This document shows, one piece after another, positions 51,596 through 60,043 of a stretch of 64,000 nt of DNA. The DNA comes from Rhodoferax lithotrophicus (GTDB lineage: Bacteria; Pseudomonadota; Gammaproteobacteria; Burkholderiales; Burkholderiaceae_C), in assembly GCF_019973615.1 (NCBI RefSeq), contig NZ_AP024238.1, positions 4,733,989 to 4,797,988 of the forward strand. The letters run 5' to 3'. How positions within the stretch are numbered: position 1 is the stretch's first letter; every line of letters starts with the position of its first letter. The notes under the pieces were generated by a model, which searched no databases, was not told the origin of the DNA, and worked only from the letters and a program-made list of their open reading frames with translations. Both the position numbers and the translations under genes were made by a program.

Positions 51596-52060
51596 TCAGG
51601 TCGCGGCATCGGTCTGCTGCAGGCCCGCAATCACTTCACCCTTGACGCGGTAACTTTTGCCGCGAAACAGCGCCACTGTTTTGCCCATGCGGGTACGCAC
51701 CGTGATGTCGTACACGCCGGTTCGACCGGACAGGGAGCGCTCTACCGCCTCGGCTTCGAGCACATCACCTTCGCGGGCTGGGGCCAGAAAGTCGATGTTG
51801 CAGCTGGAGGCCACCGTGTTCTGGTTGTAGCTGTTGCAGGCATAGGCAAAAGCACTGTCGGCCAGGATAAACATGAAGCCACCGTGGCAGATGTGGTGGC
51901 CGTTCACCATGTCACCCCGCACCGGCATGGCCAGCATGGCATAACCGGGCTTGACGCTGAGGATTTGCATGCCCAGACCCTGGGTAGCACGGTCGCGCGA
52001 CCACATGGCCTGTGTCACGGCATCGGCCATGGCCTGGGGATCGGTGAGGTGTTCAGTCAT
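51596..52060 (-). CDS. paaI: Phenylacetyl-CoA pathway thioesterase PaaI
   Basis: A 154-residue hot-dog-fold thioesterase with the motif HHICHGGFMFILADSAFAYACN. It rescues CoA from dead-end intermediates. The ATG at 52060 overlaps the paaH stop by 4 bases and gives the family's N-terminus. Confidence 0.94.
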   Translation of the reverse strand: MTEHLTDPQAMADAVTQAMWSRDRATQGLGMQILSVKPGYAMLAMPVRGDMVNGHHICHGGFMFILADSAFAYACNSYNQNTVASSCNIDFLAPAREGDVLEAEAVERSLSGRTGVYDITVRTRMGKTVALFRGKSYRVKGEVIAGLQQTDAAT

Positions 52061-53580
52061 AAAAAAGCCTTTGCTGCATAAACATGGTGTTGAATCAGGG
52101 GAGAGGTGCGGTAACGGTCTTCGCCATAGGTTTGTGCCAGATGGGTCAGCACCGTGCTGAGTTGGTCGATGCCGATGGCACGAGCCCAGGCCAGCGGGCC
52201 ACAGGGGCAATTGACACCCAGGCGCATGGCGGTGTCTACCGCAGCGGCATCACACACCCCCTGGTTGACCGCATCGAAGGCTTCATTGGCCAGCATGGCC
52301 ACGGTACGCATGACGATCAGGCCGGGAATGTCCTGCAACGGCGACACGGCAAAACCGGCGGCTTGCAGCAAGCCGATGGCGTGATCGGCGGCAGTGGGGT
52401 CACACTGGGCCGCCACGCTGACCGCCAGCCGGGTGGCTTGGGCATAGTCCAGCGCCAAATCGATCAGCACGGTGTGGGGTGTTTGGGTGTCAAAGGCGCA
52501 GCGGGTGGCGCTGCGGCCATCGGTGACGCGCACAGTGGCATCACCCGCGCGGGCCAGCGTGTCGCCCATGGCGGCAACCTGGGTGAAGCGAACACCACGG
52601 GTTTGCAGGCGTGTGGCCAGGGCCTGTGCAGCCGCAGACTGGCCATACACCACGATGTCATCGGGCTGGTCGAGTGCGGGTGCGGTGACCGGCAGTGGTT
52701 TCAGCGCACTGTCCTGGTAGCTGTAAAAACCACGGCCAGACTTCTTGCCGAGAAAACCAGCATCGACCAGATCCTGCTGGGTCAGCGAGGGCAAAAAGCG
52801 CGGGGCGTTGAAGAACGCGCGCCACACCGATTGGGTCACGGCAAAGTTGACGTCGTGGCCAATCATGTCCATCAGCTCAAACGGCCCCATGCGAAAACCA
52901 CCGGCTTCGCGGCAGCAGGCATCGAGCGTGGCGCAGTCGGCACCCCCTTCATGGAGCACACGCAAGGCTTCGGCGTAATACGGACGCGCCACCCGGTTGA
53001 CGATAAAGCCAGGGGTGGACTTGGCGTGTACCGGGGTCTTGCCCCAAGCCGCCGCCGTGGCAAACAAGGTGGTGGCCACCGCCAGCTCGGTGGCCAGGCC
53101 GGACACCACCTCCACCAGCGCCATCAGCGGCGCCGGGTTGAAGAAATGCAGCCCGGCCAGACGTTGTGGGTTTTTGAGCGCTGCGCCAATGGCGGTGATG
53201 GAAATGGACGAGGTGTTGCTGGCCAGAATGCAGGCCTCAGACACCACCGCTTCCAGGTCTTTGAACAGGGCTTGTTTGACCTGCAAATTTTCCACAATGG
53301 CTTCCACCACCAGGCCCGCGTCAAACAGGTCAGCCAGGTGTTCGGCCGCCTGCAGGCGCGCACCCGCAGCCTGGGCCGCTTCCAAGCTGAGCTTGCCTTT
53401 GGCCGCCATTTTTTCAAACTGGGCACAGATACCGTCGATGGCCTGGACGGCAGCACCGGGGCGGTTATCCAGCAGCTTGACCGTGTGCCCGGCGGCAGCG
53501 GCCACCTGGGCAATACCGGCCCCCATGGCACCGGCACCTATGACGGCAACCACGGTGTGTGTGGCAAGCGCTTGGGTCAT
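52057..53580 (-). CDS. paaH: 3-hydroxyadipyl-CoA dehydrogenase PaaH
   Basis: A 507-residue NAD-dependent dehydrogenase with the dinucleotide motif VIGAGAMGAGIAQVAA at the start, catalytic His in GLHFFNPAPLM and a duplicated C-terminal 3HCDH domain. It oxidises 3-hydroxyadipyl-CoA before thiolysis. The length matches PaaH and not the shorter butyryl type. Confidence 0.95.
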   Translation of the reverse strand: MTQALATHTVVAVIGAGAMGAGIAQVAAAAGHTVKLLDNRPGAAVQAIDGICAQFEKMAAKGKLSLEAAQAAGARLQAAEHLADLFDAGLVVEAIVENLQVKQALFKDLEAVVSEACILASNTSSISITAIGAALKNPQRLAGLHFFNPAPLMALVEVVSGLATELAVATTLFATAAAWGKTPVHAKSTPGFIVNRVARPYYAEALRVLHEGGADCATLDACCREAGGFRMGPFELMDMIGHDVNFAVTQSVWRAFFNAPRFLPSLTQQDLVDAGFLGKKSGRGFYSYQDSALKPLPVTAPALDQPDDIVVYGQSAAAQALATRLQTRGVRFTQVAAMGDTLARAGDATVRVTDGRSATRCAFDTQTPHTVLIDLALDYAQATRLAVSVAAQCDPTAADHAIGLLQAAGFAVSPLQDIPGLIVMRTVAMLANEAFDAVNQGVCDAAAVDTAMRLGVNCPCGPLAWARAIGIDQLSTVLTHLAQTYGEDRYRTSPLIQHHVYAAKAFL

Positions 53581-53586
53581 GGCTGG

Positions 53587-54378
53587 TTAGTTTCCGGTGA
53601 ATTTGGGTGCACGCTTTTCCATGAAAGCGGCCACCCCTTCGGCAAAGTCCGGGCTCCAGCCGAGTTCACGCATAAAGCCCGCTTCCATGCTGAGCTGTTG
53701 CTCCAGCGTGTGGTTGGGCGCGGCGTGCATGGCGGCGCGGGTACGCACCAGGGCTTTGGTCGGCATGGTGGCCAGCTGCGCGGCGAGTTTGTCCACTGTG
53801 GCTGCCAGTTCCGCGTCATCCACCGCTTGCCAGATCAGGCCCCAAGCTTCGGCTTTTTCAGCGGGCAGTTTGTCGGCCAGCATCGCCAAGCCCATGGCGC
53901 GGGCCATGCCCACGCGTTGTGGCAAAAACCAGGTGCCGCCGGTGTCAGGCATCAGCCCGATTTTGCTGAACGCCTGCAAAAACGAGGCAGACTTGGCGGC
54001 AATCACCAGGTCACAGGCCAGCGCCAGACTGGCCCCGGCCCCGGCCGCAATACCGTTCACCATCGCCACGGTCGGCACGCGCAGGTTTTGCAGCGCCAGA
54101 ATCAGCGGTTTGTAGTTGTGTTCCACCACGTTGCCAATGTCGGGCTGCATCGGGCCCATGGCCATGTCGGGGTCGGCCAGGTCTTGCCCGGCGCAAAAGC
54201 CACGGCCAGCCCCGGTGATCACCAGCACACGGATGGTTTTGTCGTGTTGCACCGTATCCAGCGCCGCACGCAATTCGACGTGCATGGCACCGTTAAAACT
54301 GTTGAGCTTTTCCGGGCGATTCAGTGTCAGGCGGGCAATACCGTCCTGGGCTTCAAAGCGAATGTTCTGGTAAGTCAT
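53587..54378 (-). CDS. paaG: 1,2-epoxyphenylacetyl-CoA isomerase PaaG
   Basis: A 263-residue crotonase-fold enzyme that converts the ring epoxide to oxepin-CoA. It carries GAGRGFCAGQDLAD and NGIAAGAGASLALACD, with the Asp-containing PDTGGTWFLPQRVG segment of PaaG. A separate paaF hydratase is not found in the window. Confidence 0.93.
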   Translation of the reverse strand: MTYQNIRFEAQDGIARLTLNRPEKLNSFNGAMHVELRAALDTVQHDKTIRVLVITGAGRGFCAGQDLADPDMAMGPMQPDIGNVVEHNYKPLILALQNLRVPTVAMVNGIAAGAGASLALACDLVIAAKSASFLQAFSKIGLMPDTGGTWFLPQRVGMARAMGLAMLADKLPAEKAEAWGLIWQAVDDAELAATVDKLAAQLATMPTKALVRTRAAMHAAPNHTLEQQLSMEAGFMRELGWSPDFAEGVAAFMEKRAPKFTGN

Positions 54379-54387
54379 GGCAAAACC

Positions 54388-56055
54388 TTAAATGTGGGCG
54401 CGACGCTGCACGACGCGAAAACGGTTGGCGACAAAAGCCGAGTCCGAATACGAGGCATTGGCCGCCGGGTTGCCGCCAGTGCCGTGGTAGTCCGAGAACG
54501 CAGCGGACTGGTTCACAAAGACCGCACCGGTCAGGTTGATGGACAGCGCCACTTTGGAACGCCAGGTGGCCGCTGTCATGGCCTCAATGACTTCGGGACG
54601 GGTGGAATAGATGCCAGCTGTGAGTGCACCATGGGTGGCGATGACCCGCTCCGACAAGGCAATGGCAGCCGCGGTGTCGGCCACTTTCACAACGAACGTG
54701 ATCGGGCCAAAACGTTCTTCCATGTAAGCCGCTTCATCTGCCGCATCACACGCCAGCAGCACCGGGGTGCGTACTTCGGCTTTGGGGAACTCGGGGTTGT
54801 CGAGTTTTTTCGATGCCAGCAGCACTTGGCCCAAAGAGCCACCATCTGCCAGCGCAATACGTGCCAGCGTGTCGGCAGATTGCACCGCTCCCAGCACGGC
54901 CAGCGCCACTTCGGGCTTGGCCAGAAAACCGTCAATGGCGCGGGCCAGGTCGGCACACACCTCGTCATAACTCTTGTGACCGTCTTCGGTGTCGATGCCG
55001 CCTGCGGGCACCAACAGCGCCTGCGAGGTGGTGCACATCTGGCCGGAATACAGCGACAGCGTGAACGCCAGGTTGCGCAGCATGGGTTTGTAGGCATCGG
55101 TCGAGTCGATCACGATGTTGTTGACACCGGCCAATTCGGCATACACCTGGGCCTGGCGGCAGTGGTCAATCAGCCACTGGCCAAACACGTTGCCGCCGGT
55201 GAAGTCCACCGACTTGACGGCGGCGTGGGTCACCAGCGCTTGCGTGGTTTCGCGTTTGTCCGGCACACACAAAGTCACCAGATTGGGGTCGATGCCATGC
55301 TCGGCCAACACGGCGCGCAAGGTACGCACGGTGATGGCGGCGGGCAAGATGGCGTTTTCGTGCGGCTTGACAATCACCGCGTTGCCGGTGGCCAGCGCGG
55401 CAAACAGGCCCGGATAGGTGTTCCAGGTGGGGAAGGTGCCACACCCCACCACCACGGCCACACCCCGGCCGACAATCTGAAAATGTTTCTTCATCACCAG
55501 CGGTGGGTTTTTGCCTTGTGGCTTTTCCCAGGTGGCTTCTGCCGGCACAAAACTTTGCTCGCGGTAGGCGTAGGTCACGGCTTCCAGGCCACGGTCTTGC
55601 GCGTGGGGTGAACCGGCCTGAAACGCCATCATCCAGCCCTGGCCGGTGGTCATCATCACCGCGTGGGCGATCTCGAAACTTTGAGCGTTCAGGCGGTCCA
55701 GCATCTCGATACACAGGCCGGTGCGGCCTTCCACCCCTGCGGCTTGCCAGCCGGTCATGGCGGTTTGGCCCGCCGTAATCAGCGCCTCGATGTCGCACAC
55801 CGGGTATTGCACGTTCAGCTCCATACCAAAGGGCGAGTTTTCGCCGCCTTGCCAGCCGGTGGTGCCGGGCTGGTTCAACTCAAACTGCTGGCCAATGTGC
55901 GCCTCAAAGGCTTTTTTGCCATCGTCCGGCGCGGTTTCGCCATAGGTCTTGGGGCTGGGCATTTCGTTGTACGCAGCCCAGTAGCCACGGGTGTGGATGG
56001 CGTTTAAAGCGGTGTCGAGTTTGGCGCGGTGTTTTTCGAAGAGTGGGTGTGTCAT
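54388..56055 (-). CDS. paaN: Phenylacetate pathway aldehyde dehydrogenase PaaN
   Basis: A 555-residue aldehyde dehydrogenase-fold protein of the PaaN type. It lacks the C-terminal MaoC-like hydratase domain of E. coli PaaZ (about 680 residues), so ring hydrolysis must be done by another enzyme. Motifs include GCGTFPTWNTYPGLFAAL and the Cys in LYSGQMCTTSQ. It is expected to oxidise the ring-opened semialdehyde. Confidence 0.92.
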   Translation of the reverse strand: MTHPLFEKHRAKLDTALNAIHTRGYWAAYNEMPSPKTYGETAPDDGKKAFEAHIGQQFELNQPGTTGWQGGENSPFGMELNVQYPVCDIEALITAGQTAMTGWQAAGVEGRTGLCIEMLDRLNAQSFEIAHAVMMTTGQGWMMAFQAGSPHAQDRGLEAVTYAYREQSFVPAEATWEKPQGKNPPLVMKKHFQIVGRGVAVVVGCGTFPTWNTYPGLFAALATGNAVIVKPHENAILPAAITVRTLRAVLAEHGIDPNLVTLCVPDKRETTQALVTHAAVKSVDFTGGNVFGQWLIDHCRQAQVYAELAGVNNIVIDSTDAYKPMLRNLAFTLSLYSGQMCTTSQALLVPAGGIDTEDGHKSYDEVCADLARAIDGFLAKPEVALAVLGAVQSADTLARIALADGGSLGQVLLASKKLDNPEFPKAEVRTPVLLACDAADEAAYMEERFGPITFVVKVADTAAAIALSERVIATHGALTAGIYSTRPEVIEAMTAATWRSKVALSINLTGAVFVNQSAAFSDYHGTGGNPAANASYSDSAFVANRFRVVQRRAHI

Positions 56056-56087
56056 GGTCGGTGTCCTGTAACAGGTTCAATTCAAAT

Positions 56088-56150
56088 AATAAAAAATATA
56101 GCTATTTGCGCTTATGGCATAAGGGCTAGAGGCCTAAAAGGCATAAAAAT
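56088..56150 (+). repeat. Intergenic repeat, copy 6
   Basis: AAAAAATATAGCTATTTGCG, then CTTATGGCATAAGGGCTAGAGGCCTAAAAGGCATAAAAA, the best-preserved copy, between paaN and the FAH-family gene. Confidence 0.78.
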
Positions 56151-56162
56151 TCGCCCACAGGC

Positions 56163-57179
56163 TTAGCCTGCATAGGCTTGCACCGTTTGGTCTATCGCCC
56201 CAAAGATCGATGCGCCCTGGGCGTCCAGCATCTCAATACGCACGCTGTCACCAAACTGCATGTAGGGCGTTTGCGCTTTGCCGGTCTCAATGGTTTCGTA
56301 CATCCGCACCTCGGCAATGCAGCAATACCCAACCCCGCCGTTGGCAATGGATGAGCCCTGCAAGCCACCTTGCTTGTTCGACACCGTGCCGGAACCAATG
56401 ATGGAGCCCGCGCACAGCTCACGCGTTTTGGCGGCGTGGGCCACTAGCTGCGCAAAGTTGAACACCATGTCTTGCCCCGCATCGGGCTGGCCAAACAAGG
56501 CGCCGTTCAAAAACACGGTCAAGGGGCGATGCACCCGGCTGTCGGCCCAGTCGGCACCCAATTCGTCTGGGGTGATCGCCACCGGGCTGAAGGCCGACGC
56601 GGGCTTGGACTGGAAGAAGCCAAAACCCTTGGCCAACTCGTTGGGTATCAGGTTGCGCAGCGACACGTCGTTGACCAGCATCAGCAGGCGCACCGATTTG
56701 GCGGCATCCGCCACGCTGCAACCCATCTTCACATCACCGGTGATGACAGCCACTTCGGCTTCCAGGTCAATACCCCAGTCAACCGAGAGCGCGCGCACCG
56801 GGTCGCGCGGGCCAACAAACGAGTCCGAGCCCCCCTGGTACATCAACGGGTCGGTCCAGAACTCTGCGGGCAACTCCGCGCCACGGGCGCGGCGCACCAG
56901 CTCCACATGGTTGACATAGGCCGAGCCATCGGCCCATTGGTAGGCGCGTGGCAGCGGCGAATGGCAGGCGGCCTGGTCAAACACCTCCGGGTTGCTGAAC
57001 GCACCGCTGTTCAAGGCTTCATACACCTGGCGCAACTGCGGCTCACAAACCTCCCAGTCGTCCAGCGCCGCTTGCAGGGTACGGGCAATGGCAGGCACGG
57101 AGCGGCAGTGGGTCAAGGCGCGGTTGACTACGACCAAGCTACCGTCGCGTCCGCCTTGTTTCAGGGTGGCAAGTTTCAT
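56163..57179 (-). CDS. Fumarylacetoacetate hydrolase-family protein
   Basis: A 338-residue protein with an N-terminal extension and the FAH catalytic fold: acidic metal ligands in DLEAEVAVITGDV and a C-terminal GSGTVSNK motif. Such enzymes hydrolyse C-C bonds of ring-cleavage products. It pairs with the VOC gene 6 bases upstream. The substrate is not fixed by sequence; fumarylacetoacetate or a related acylpyruvate is likely. Confidence 0.87.
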   Translation of the reverse strand: MKLATLKQGGRDGSLVVVNRALTHCRSVPAIARTLQAALDDWEVCEPQLRQVYEALNSGAFSNPEVFDQAACHSPLPRAYQWADGSAYVNHVELVRRARGAELPAEFWTDPLMYQGGSDSFVGPRDPVRALSVDWGIDLEAEVAVITGDVKMGCSVADAAKSVRLLMLVNDVSLRNLIPNELAKGFGFFQSKPASAFSPVAITPDELGADWADSRVHRPLTVFLNGALFGQPDAGQDMVFNFAQLVAHAAKTRELCAGSIIGSGTVSNKQGGLQGSSIANGGVGYCCIAEVRMYETIETGKAQTPYMQFGDSVRIEMLDAQGASIFGAIDQTVQAYAG

Positions 57180-57185
57180 GTGTGT

Positions 57186-57725
57186 TTACTCCCCGGCGTA
57201 AGAGCCGTCGTGCATCCAGCGCGCGTGCTGTGGGGCTTTTTTGGTGATGGCCCATTCGTTGAGCATGTCCCACTTGGCCTCGTCGAGCATCTTGGCCATC
57301 TTGGGTGTGCCGGTGTTGGCGGCCAGTTCCAGCCGGTGGCCGCTGGGGTCAAAAAAGTAGATCGATTTGAAAATGGTGTGGTCGGTGGGGCCCACCACTT
57401 CAATGCCATCGGCTTCGAGCTTGGCCTTGGTTTCCAGCAACTCGTCGACCGTGGCCACTTGCATGGCCAGGTGCTGCGTCCAGGCCGGTGTGTTCTCGTC
57501 ACGGCCCATTTCCGGTTTGGTGGGCAGTTCAAAAAACGCCAGCACATTGCCGCCGCCCGCGTCCAGAAAGACGTGCATGTAGGGGTCGGGTTCTTTGGTG
57601 GACGGCACTTCGTTCTCGGCAATGGCCAAAATGAAATTCATGTTGAGGTACTTGCCGTACCACTCCACGGTTTGCTTGGCATCTTTGCAGCGGTAGGCCA
57701 CATGGTGAATTTTCTGGATTTGCAT
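57186..57725 (-). CDS. VOC-family protein, possible ring-cleavage dioxygenase
   Basis: A 179-residue glyoxalase/extradiol-dioxygenase-fold protein. Candidate metal ligands are His8 or His9 in KIHHVAYRC, His in AWTQHLAMQVA and Glu in SGHRLELAAN. Placement before an FAH hydrolase and near a flavin hydroxylase suggests ring cleavage or handling of the cleavage product. This is inference; a lyase or isomerase is also possible. Confidence 0.82.
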   Translation of the reverse strand: MQIQKIHHVAYRCKDAKQTVEWYGKYLNMNFILAIAENEVPSTKEPDPYMHVFLDAGGGNVLAFFELPTKPEMGRDENTPAWTQHLAMQVATVDELLETKAKLEADGIEVVGPTDHTIFKSIYFFDPSGHRLELAANTGTPKMAKMLDEAKWDMLNEWAITKKAPQHARWMHDGSYAGE

Positions 57726-57833
57726 GGTGAGTCTCCTTAACTTTTATGAATCTCTACGGGTGCCATGAATGATGAGCGTTGTCTTAACTGGCATGGGCGC
57801 AAAACCCGCCCTAAAAAATGAAACTTCGCATTC

Positions 57834-57849
57834 GCGGCGAGGGCGCCGC
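57834..57849. repeat. REP-like palindrome
   Basis: GCGGCG-AGGG-CGCCGC within a GC-rich stretch followed by TCCTACAGAA. This resembles bacterial REP sequences (GTAGGAGC plus a short GC stem on the minus strand). Confidence 0.5.
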
Positions 57850-57930
57850 TCCTACAGAACAACCGTGTTTGTTTCACGTTAAGGTTGTCCTTGAGGACCC
57901 AATCCGCAATCATCCCTACACCGTCTAGCG

Positions 57931-58026
57931 GCGTGCGTTGGGTGTCCAACGTAGCGAAATCAAGGAGGAGAAGCGGACGCAGTCCGCTTCGGGGGACATT
58001 CGCGGAGTTGGATACCCAACGTGCGC
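57931..58026. repeat. Nested 96-bp imperfect palindrome
   Basis: Outer arms of 20 bases (57931-57950 and 58007-58026) match as inverted repeats with three mismatches. Inside lies a perfect 9-bp stem GAAGCGGAC-GCA-GTCCGCTTC (57970-57990). The 349-base gap between the VOC gene and the DUF2783 gene holds this element, the REP-like palindrome and no supported gene. Confidence 0.65.
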
Positions 58027-58074
58027 TGCGGGTAAGCACCAGCAACTCAGGCATAGCAAACAAATAGTTCACGT

Positions 58075-58299
58075 TTAAACGTCGTCACGCGCCAACGCCA
58101 TGGCTTCGCGCAGCACACTGATGTCACCCACATGGTTGGCCAGCAGCAACACCAGCTTGGCGTTGACCATGGCGCTTTGTTCGTCGCTGAGGTCGCGGTG
58201 GGTTTCAATCAGCGCTTCGTAAAAATCGTCGCCAGGGGTGAAGGCGCGAAAGTAGCGCTTGCCGGGCTCAAAGAAATTGGCTTGCAGGTTCAGGGACAT
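58075..58299 (-). CDS. DUF2783-family small protein
   Basis: A 74-residue protein with no known function. The family is often found next to FAD monooxygenases of this type, as here, with 10 bases between the genes. The start at 58299 (MSLNLQANFF) follows a GGAACC stretch. It may be a small partner or regulatory subunit of the hydroxylase; this is inference. Confidence 0.75.
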   Translation of the reverse strand: MSLNLQANFFEPGKRYFRAFTPGDDFYEALIETHRDLSDEQSAMVNAKLVLLLANHVGDISVLREAMALARDDV

Positions 58300-58309
58300 G
58301 GCGGGTTCC

Positions 58310-59998
58310 TTAGTGAAGGTTGCAGGTGGCGCGGGCCAGGGCGGCTTGCACTTGCGCCGCATCAAAAGCACGCCAACGCGCGGCCACATGCTGGTCCGGG
58401 CGGATCAGGTAGACCGTGCCGTCTTGCGCATCAAAGCGCTCGGCAAAGCGGCCGGTGTGGTCTTGCAGTAGCGTCAAGCCTGCCGCAACAGTTGGGGCTG
58501 GCGACACCAGCACCACGTCAAGCGCAATCGCGCTCCCGGAACCCGACGCTGCACTGACCAAGCCTTTGAGTTGCGCCAGGGCGTCCAAGCTCAAACTGGC
58601 CGGGTCGTTCACATACACCAGCAGGCAAAAGCGCTGACCCACCTGGTCCAGCAGCCAGATGTCCTGGTCAGCCTGGTGCATCGGCGCATCGTCCATCGGT
58701 GCGCCGGGCACCATGTCGCCAGCAAAACTGCCGTCATCGGGCGTGTTCAGGCGTGACTCGGTCAAATAACTCGGCACCGACAAGCGCCCTGAATTGACCA
58801 AGGCACGGGCAAACGCGTGCTCGCGTGCCAGGCTCAATACCGCGTTGCGAAACGTCAACGAGGTCTTGCTTTTGGGCGTGATGAAGTCGGTGGAACGGGT
58901 GGAATTGAGCAGGTTTTCTTCGGCGGCAAACACACGTTCTTCCGAATAGGTGTCCAGCAACTCGGGTGGAGCCTTGCCTTCCACCACCAATTTGAGCTTC
59001 CAGCACAGGTTGTCGGTGTCCTGAATGCCGGAGTTGGCACCGCGCGCGCCAAACGGCGACACCTGGTGCGCAGCGTCCCCCACAAACAACACATGGCCGT
59101 GGGTGAAGGCGTTCATGCGGCGGCACTGGAAGGTGTAGACGCTGACCCATTCCAGTTCAAACTCGCGCTCATCCCCCAGCATGGCCTTGATGCGCGGAAT
59201 CACCTTCTCGGGCTTCTTTTCTTCTTCCGGGTCGGCATCCCAGCCGAGTTGAAAGTCGATGCGGTACACGTTGTCGGCCTGGCGGTGCAGCAGCACCGAT
59301 TGGCCGGGGTGAAACGGCGGGTCAAACCAGAACCAGCGCTCGTGCGGAAAATCGGCCTTCATGACCACGTCGGCAATCAAAAAGCGGTCTTTGAAAATCT
59401 TGCCTTCAATGTCCAACGCCATCATGCGGCGAATGTTGGAACGCGCGCCATCGGCCACCACCAGCCAGTCGGTCTCTATGGAATAAATACCGTCAGGCGT
59501 TTCAACTTGCAGCGTGGCGCCATCGCCCTGCGGGGCCACCGACACCACCTTGTTTTTAAAGCGCAGGTCCAGATTGGGCAGCTCCTGGGCGCGTTTTATT
59601 TCAAACTCTTCCAGGTAATACTGCTGCAGGTTGATCATGCCGGGGCGCTTGTGGTCTGGCTGCGGCAACAAGTTGAAGTTATACACCTCTTGCTCGCGGA
59701 AAAACGTGCGCCCCACGTTCCAGCTCACGCCCTTGTCTACACAGGGCTGGCCCAAACCGATGCGGTCTAGCACCTCCAGTGCACGTTTGGCGTAACAGAC
59801 CCCACGCGAGCCCACCGACACGGTGTCGTCGTCGTCCAGCAACACCACCGGCACGCCGGACTGCGCCAGCTCAATGGCCGCCGCCAGGCCCACCGGGCCG
59901 GCACCCACCACCACCACGGGGTAGCGTTTTTTGTCGGCACCAGATTGCTCTGGTGGGCGAACGTAGTCAAATTGGGGATATTGGTAAGTGCTCAACAT
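58310..59998 (-). CDS. FAD-dependent aromatic hydroxylase (group A)
   Basis: A 562-residue flavoprotein monooxygenase. The FAD motif VVVVGAGPVGLAAAIELA begins at residue 28, the DG motif is VADGARSNIRRM and the GD motif is FVGDAAHQVSPFGARGANSG. A C-terminal thioredoxin-like domain completes the MhpA/phenol-hydroxylase layout. It should hydroxylate an aromatic acid using NAD(P)H and O2; the substrate is unknown. It heads the hydroxylase/DUF2783 part of the module. Confidence 0.88.
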   Translation of the reverse strand: MLSTYQYPQFDYVRPPEQSGADKKRYPVVVVGAGPVGLAAAIELAQSGVPVVLLDDDDTVSVGSRGVCYAKRALEVLDRIGLGQPCVDKGVSWNVGRTFFREQEVYNFNLLPQPDHKRPGMINLQQYYLEEFEIKRAQELPNLDLRFKNKVVSVAPQGDGATLQVETPDGIYSIETDWLVVADGARSNIRRMMALDIEGKIFKDRFLIADVVMKADFPHERWFWFDPPFHPGQSVLLHRQADNVYRIDFQLGWDADPEEEKKPEKVIPRIKAMLGDEREFELEWVSVYTFQCRRMNAFTHGHVLFVGDAAHQVSPFGARGANSGIQDTDNLCWKLKLVVEGKAPPELLDTYSEERVFAAEENLLNSTRSTDFITPKSKTSLTFRNAVLSLAREHAFARALVNSGRLSVPSYLTESRLNTPDDGSFAGDMVPGAPMDDAPMHQADQDIWLLDQVGQRFCLLVYVNDPASLSLDALAQLKGLVSAASGSGSAIALDVVLVSPAPTVAAGLTLLQDHTGRFAERFDAQDGTVYLIRPDQHVAARWRAFDAAQVQAALARATCNLH

Positions 59999-60043
59999 GG
60001 CTTGTCTCTGGTGTTAAATTTTTTGTGCCGATGTTGTTGTCAC

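Noticed and set aside
52084..55611. A very long open frame (about 1175 codons) on the plus strand.
   Set aside because: It runs antisense to paaH, paaG and paaN, whose products are clear. Its translation is low-complexity, His/Gln/Gly-rich and without domains, as expected from the third-position GC bias of the real genes.
57796..57820. GGGCG/CGCCC stem with adjacent A-run as a terminator.
   Set aside because: The A-run is on the wrong side for the minus-strand genes, and no plus-strand gene ends there.
57737..58072. Open frame of 111 codons between the VOC and DUF2783 genes.
   Set aside because: It coincides with the nested palindrome and REP-like element, and its sequence reads as translated repeat.
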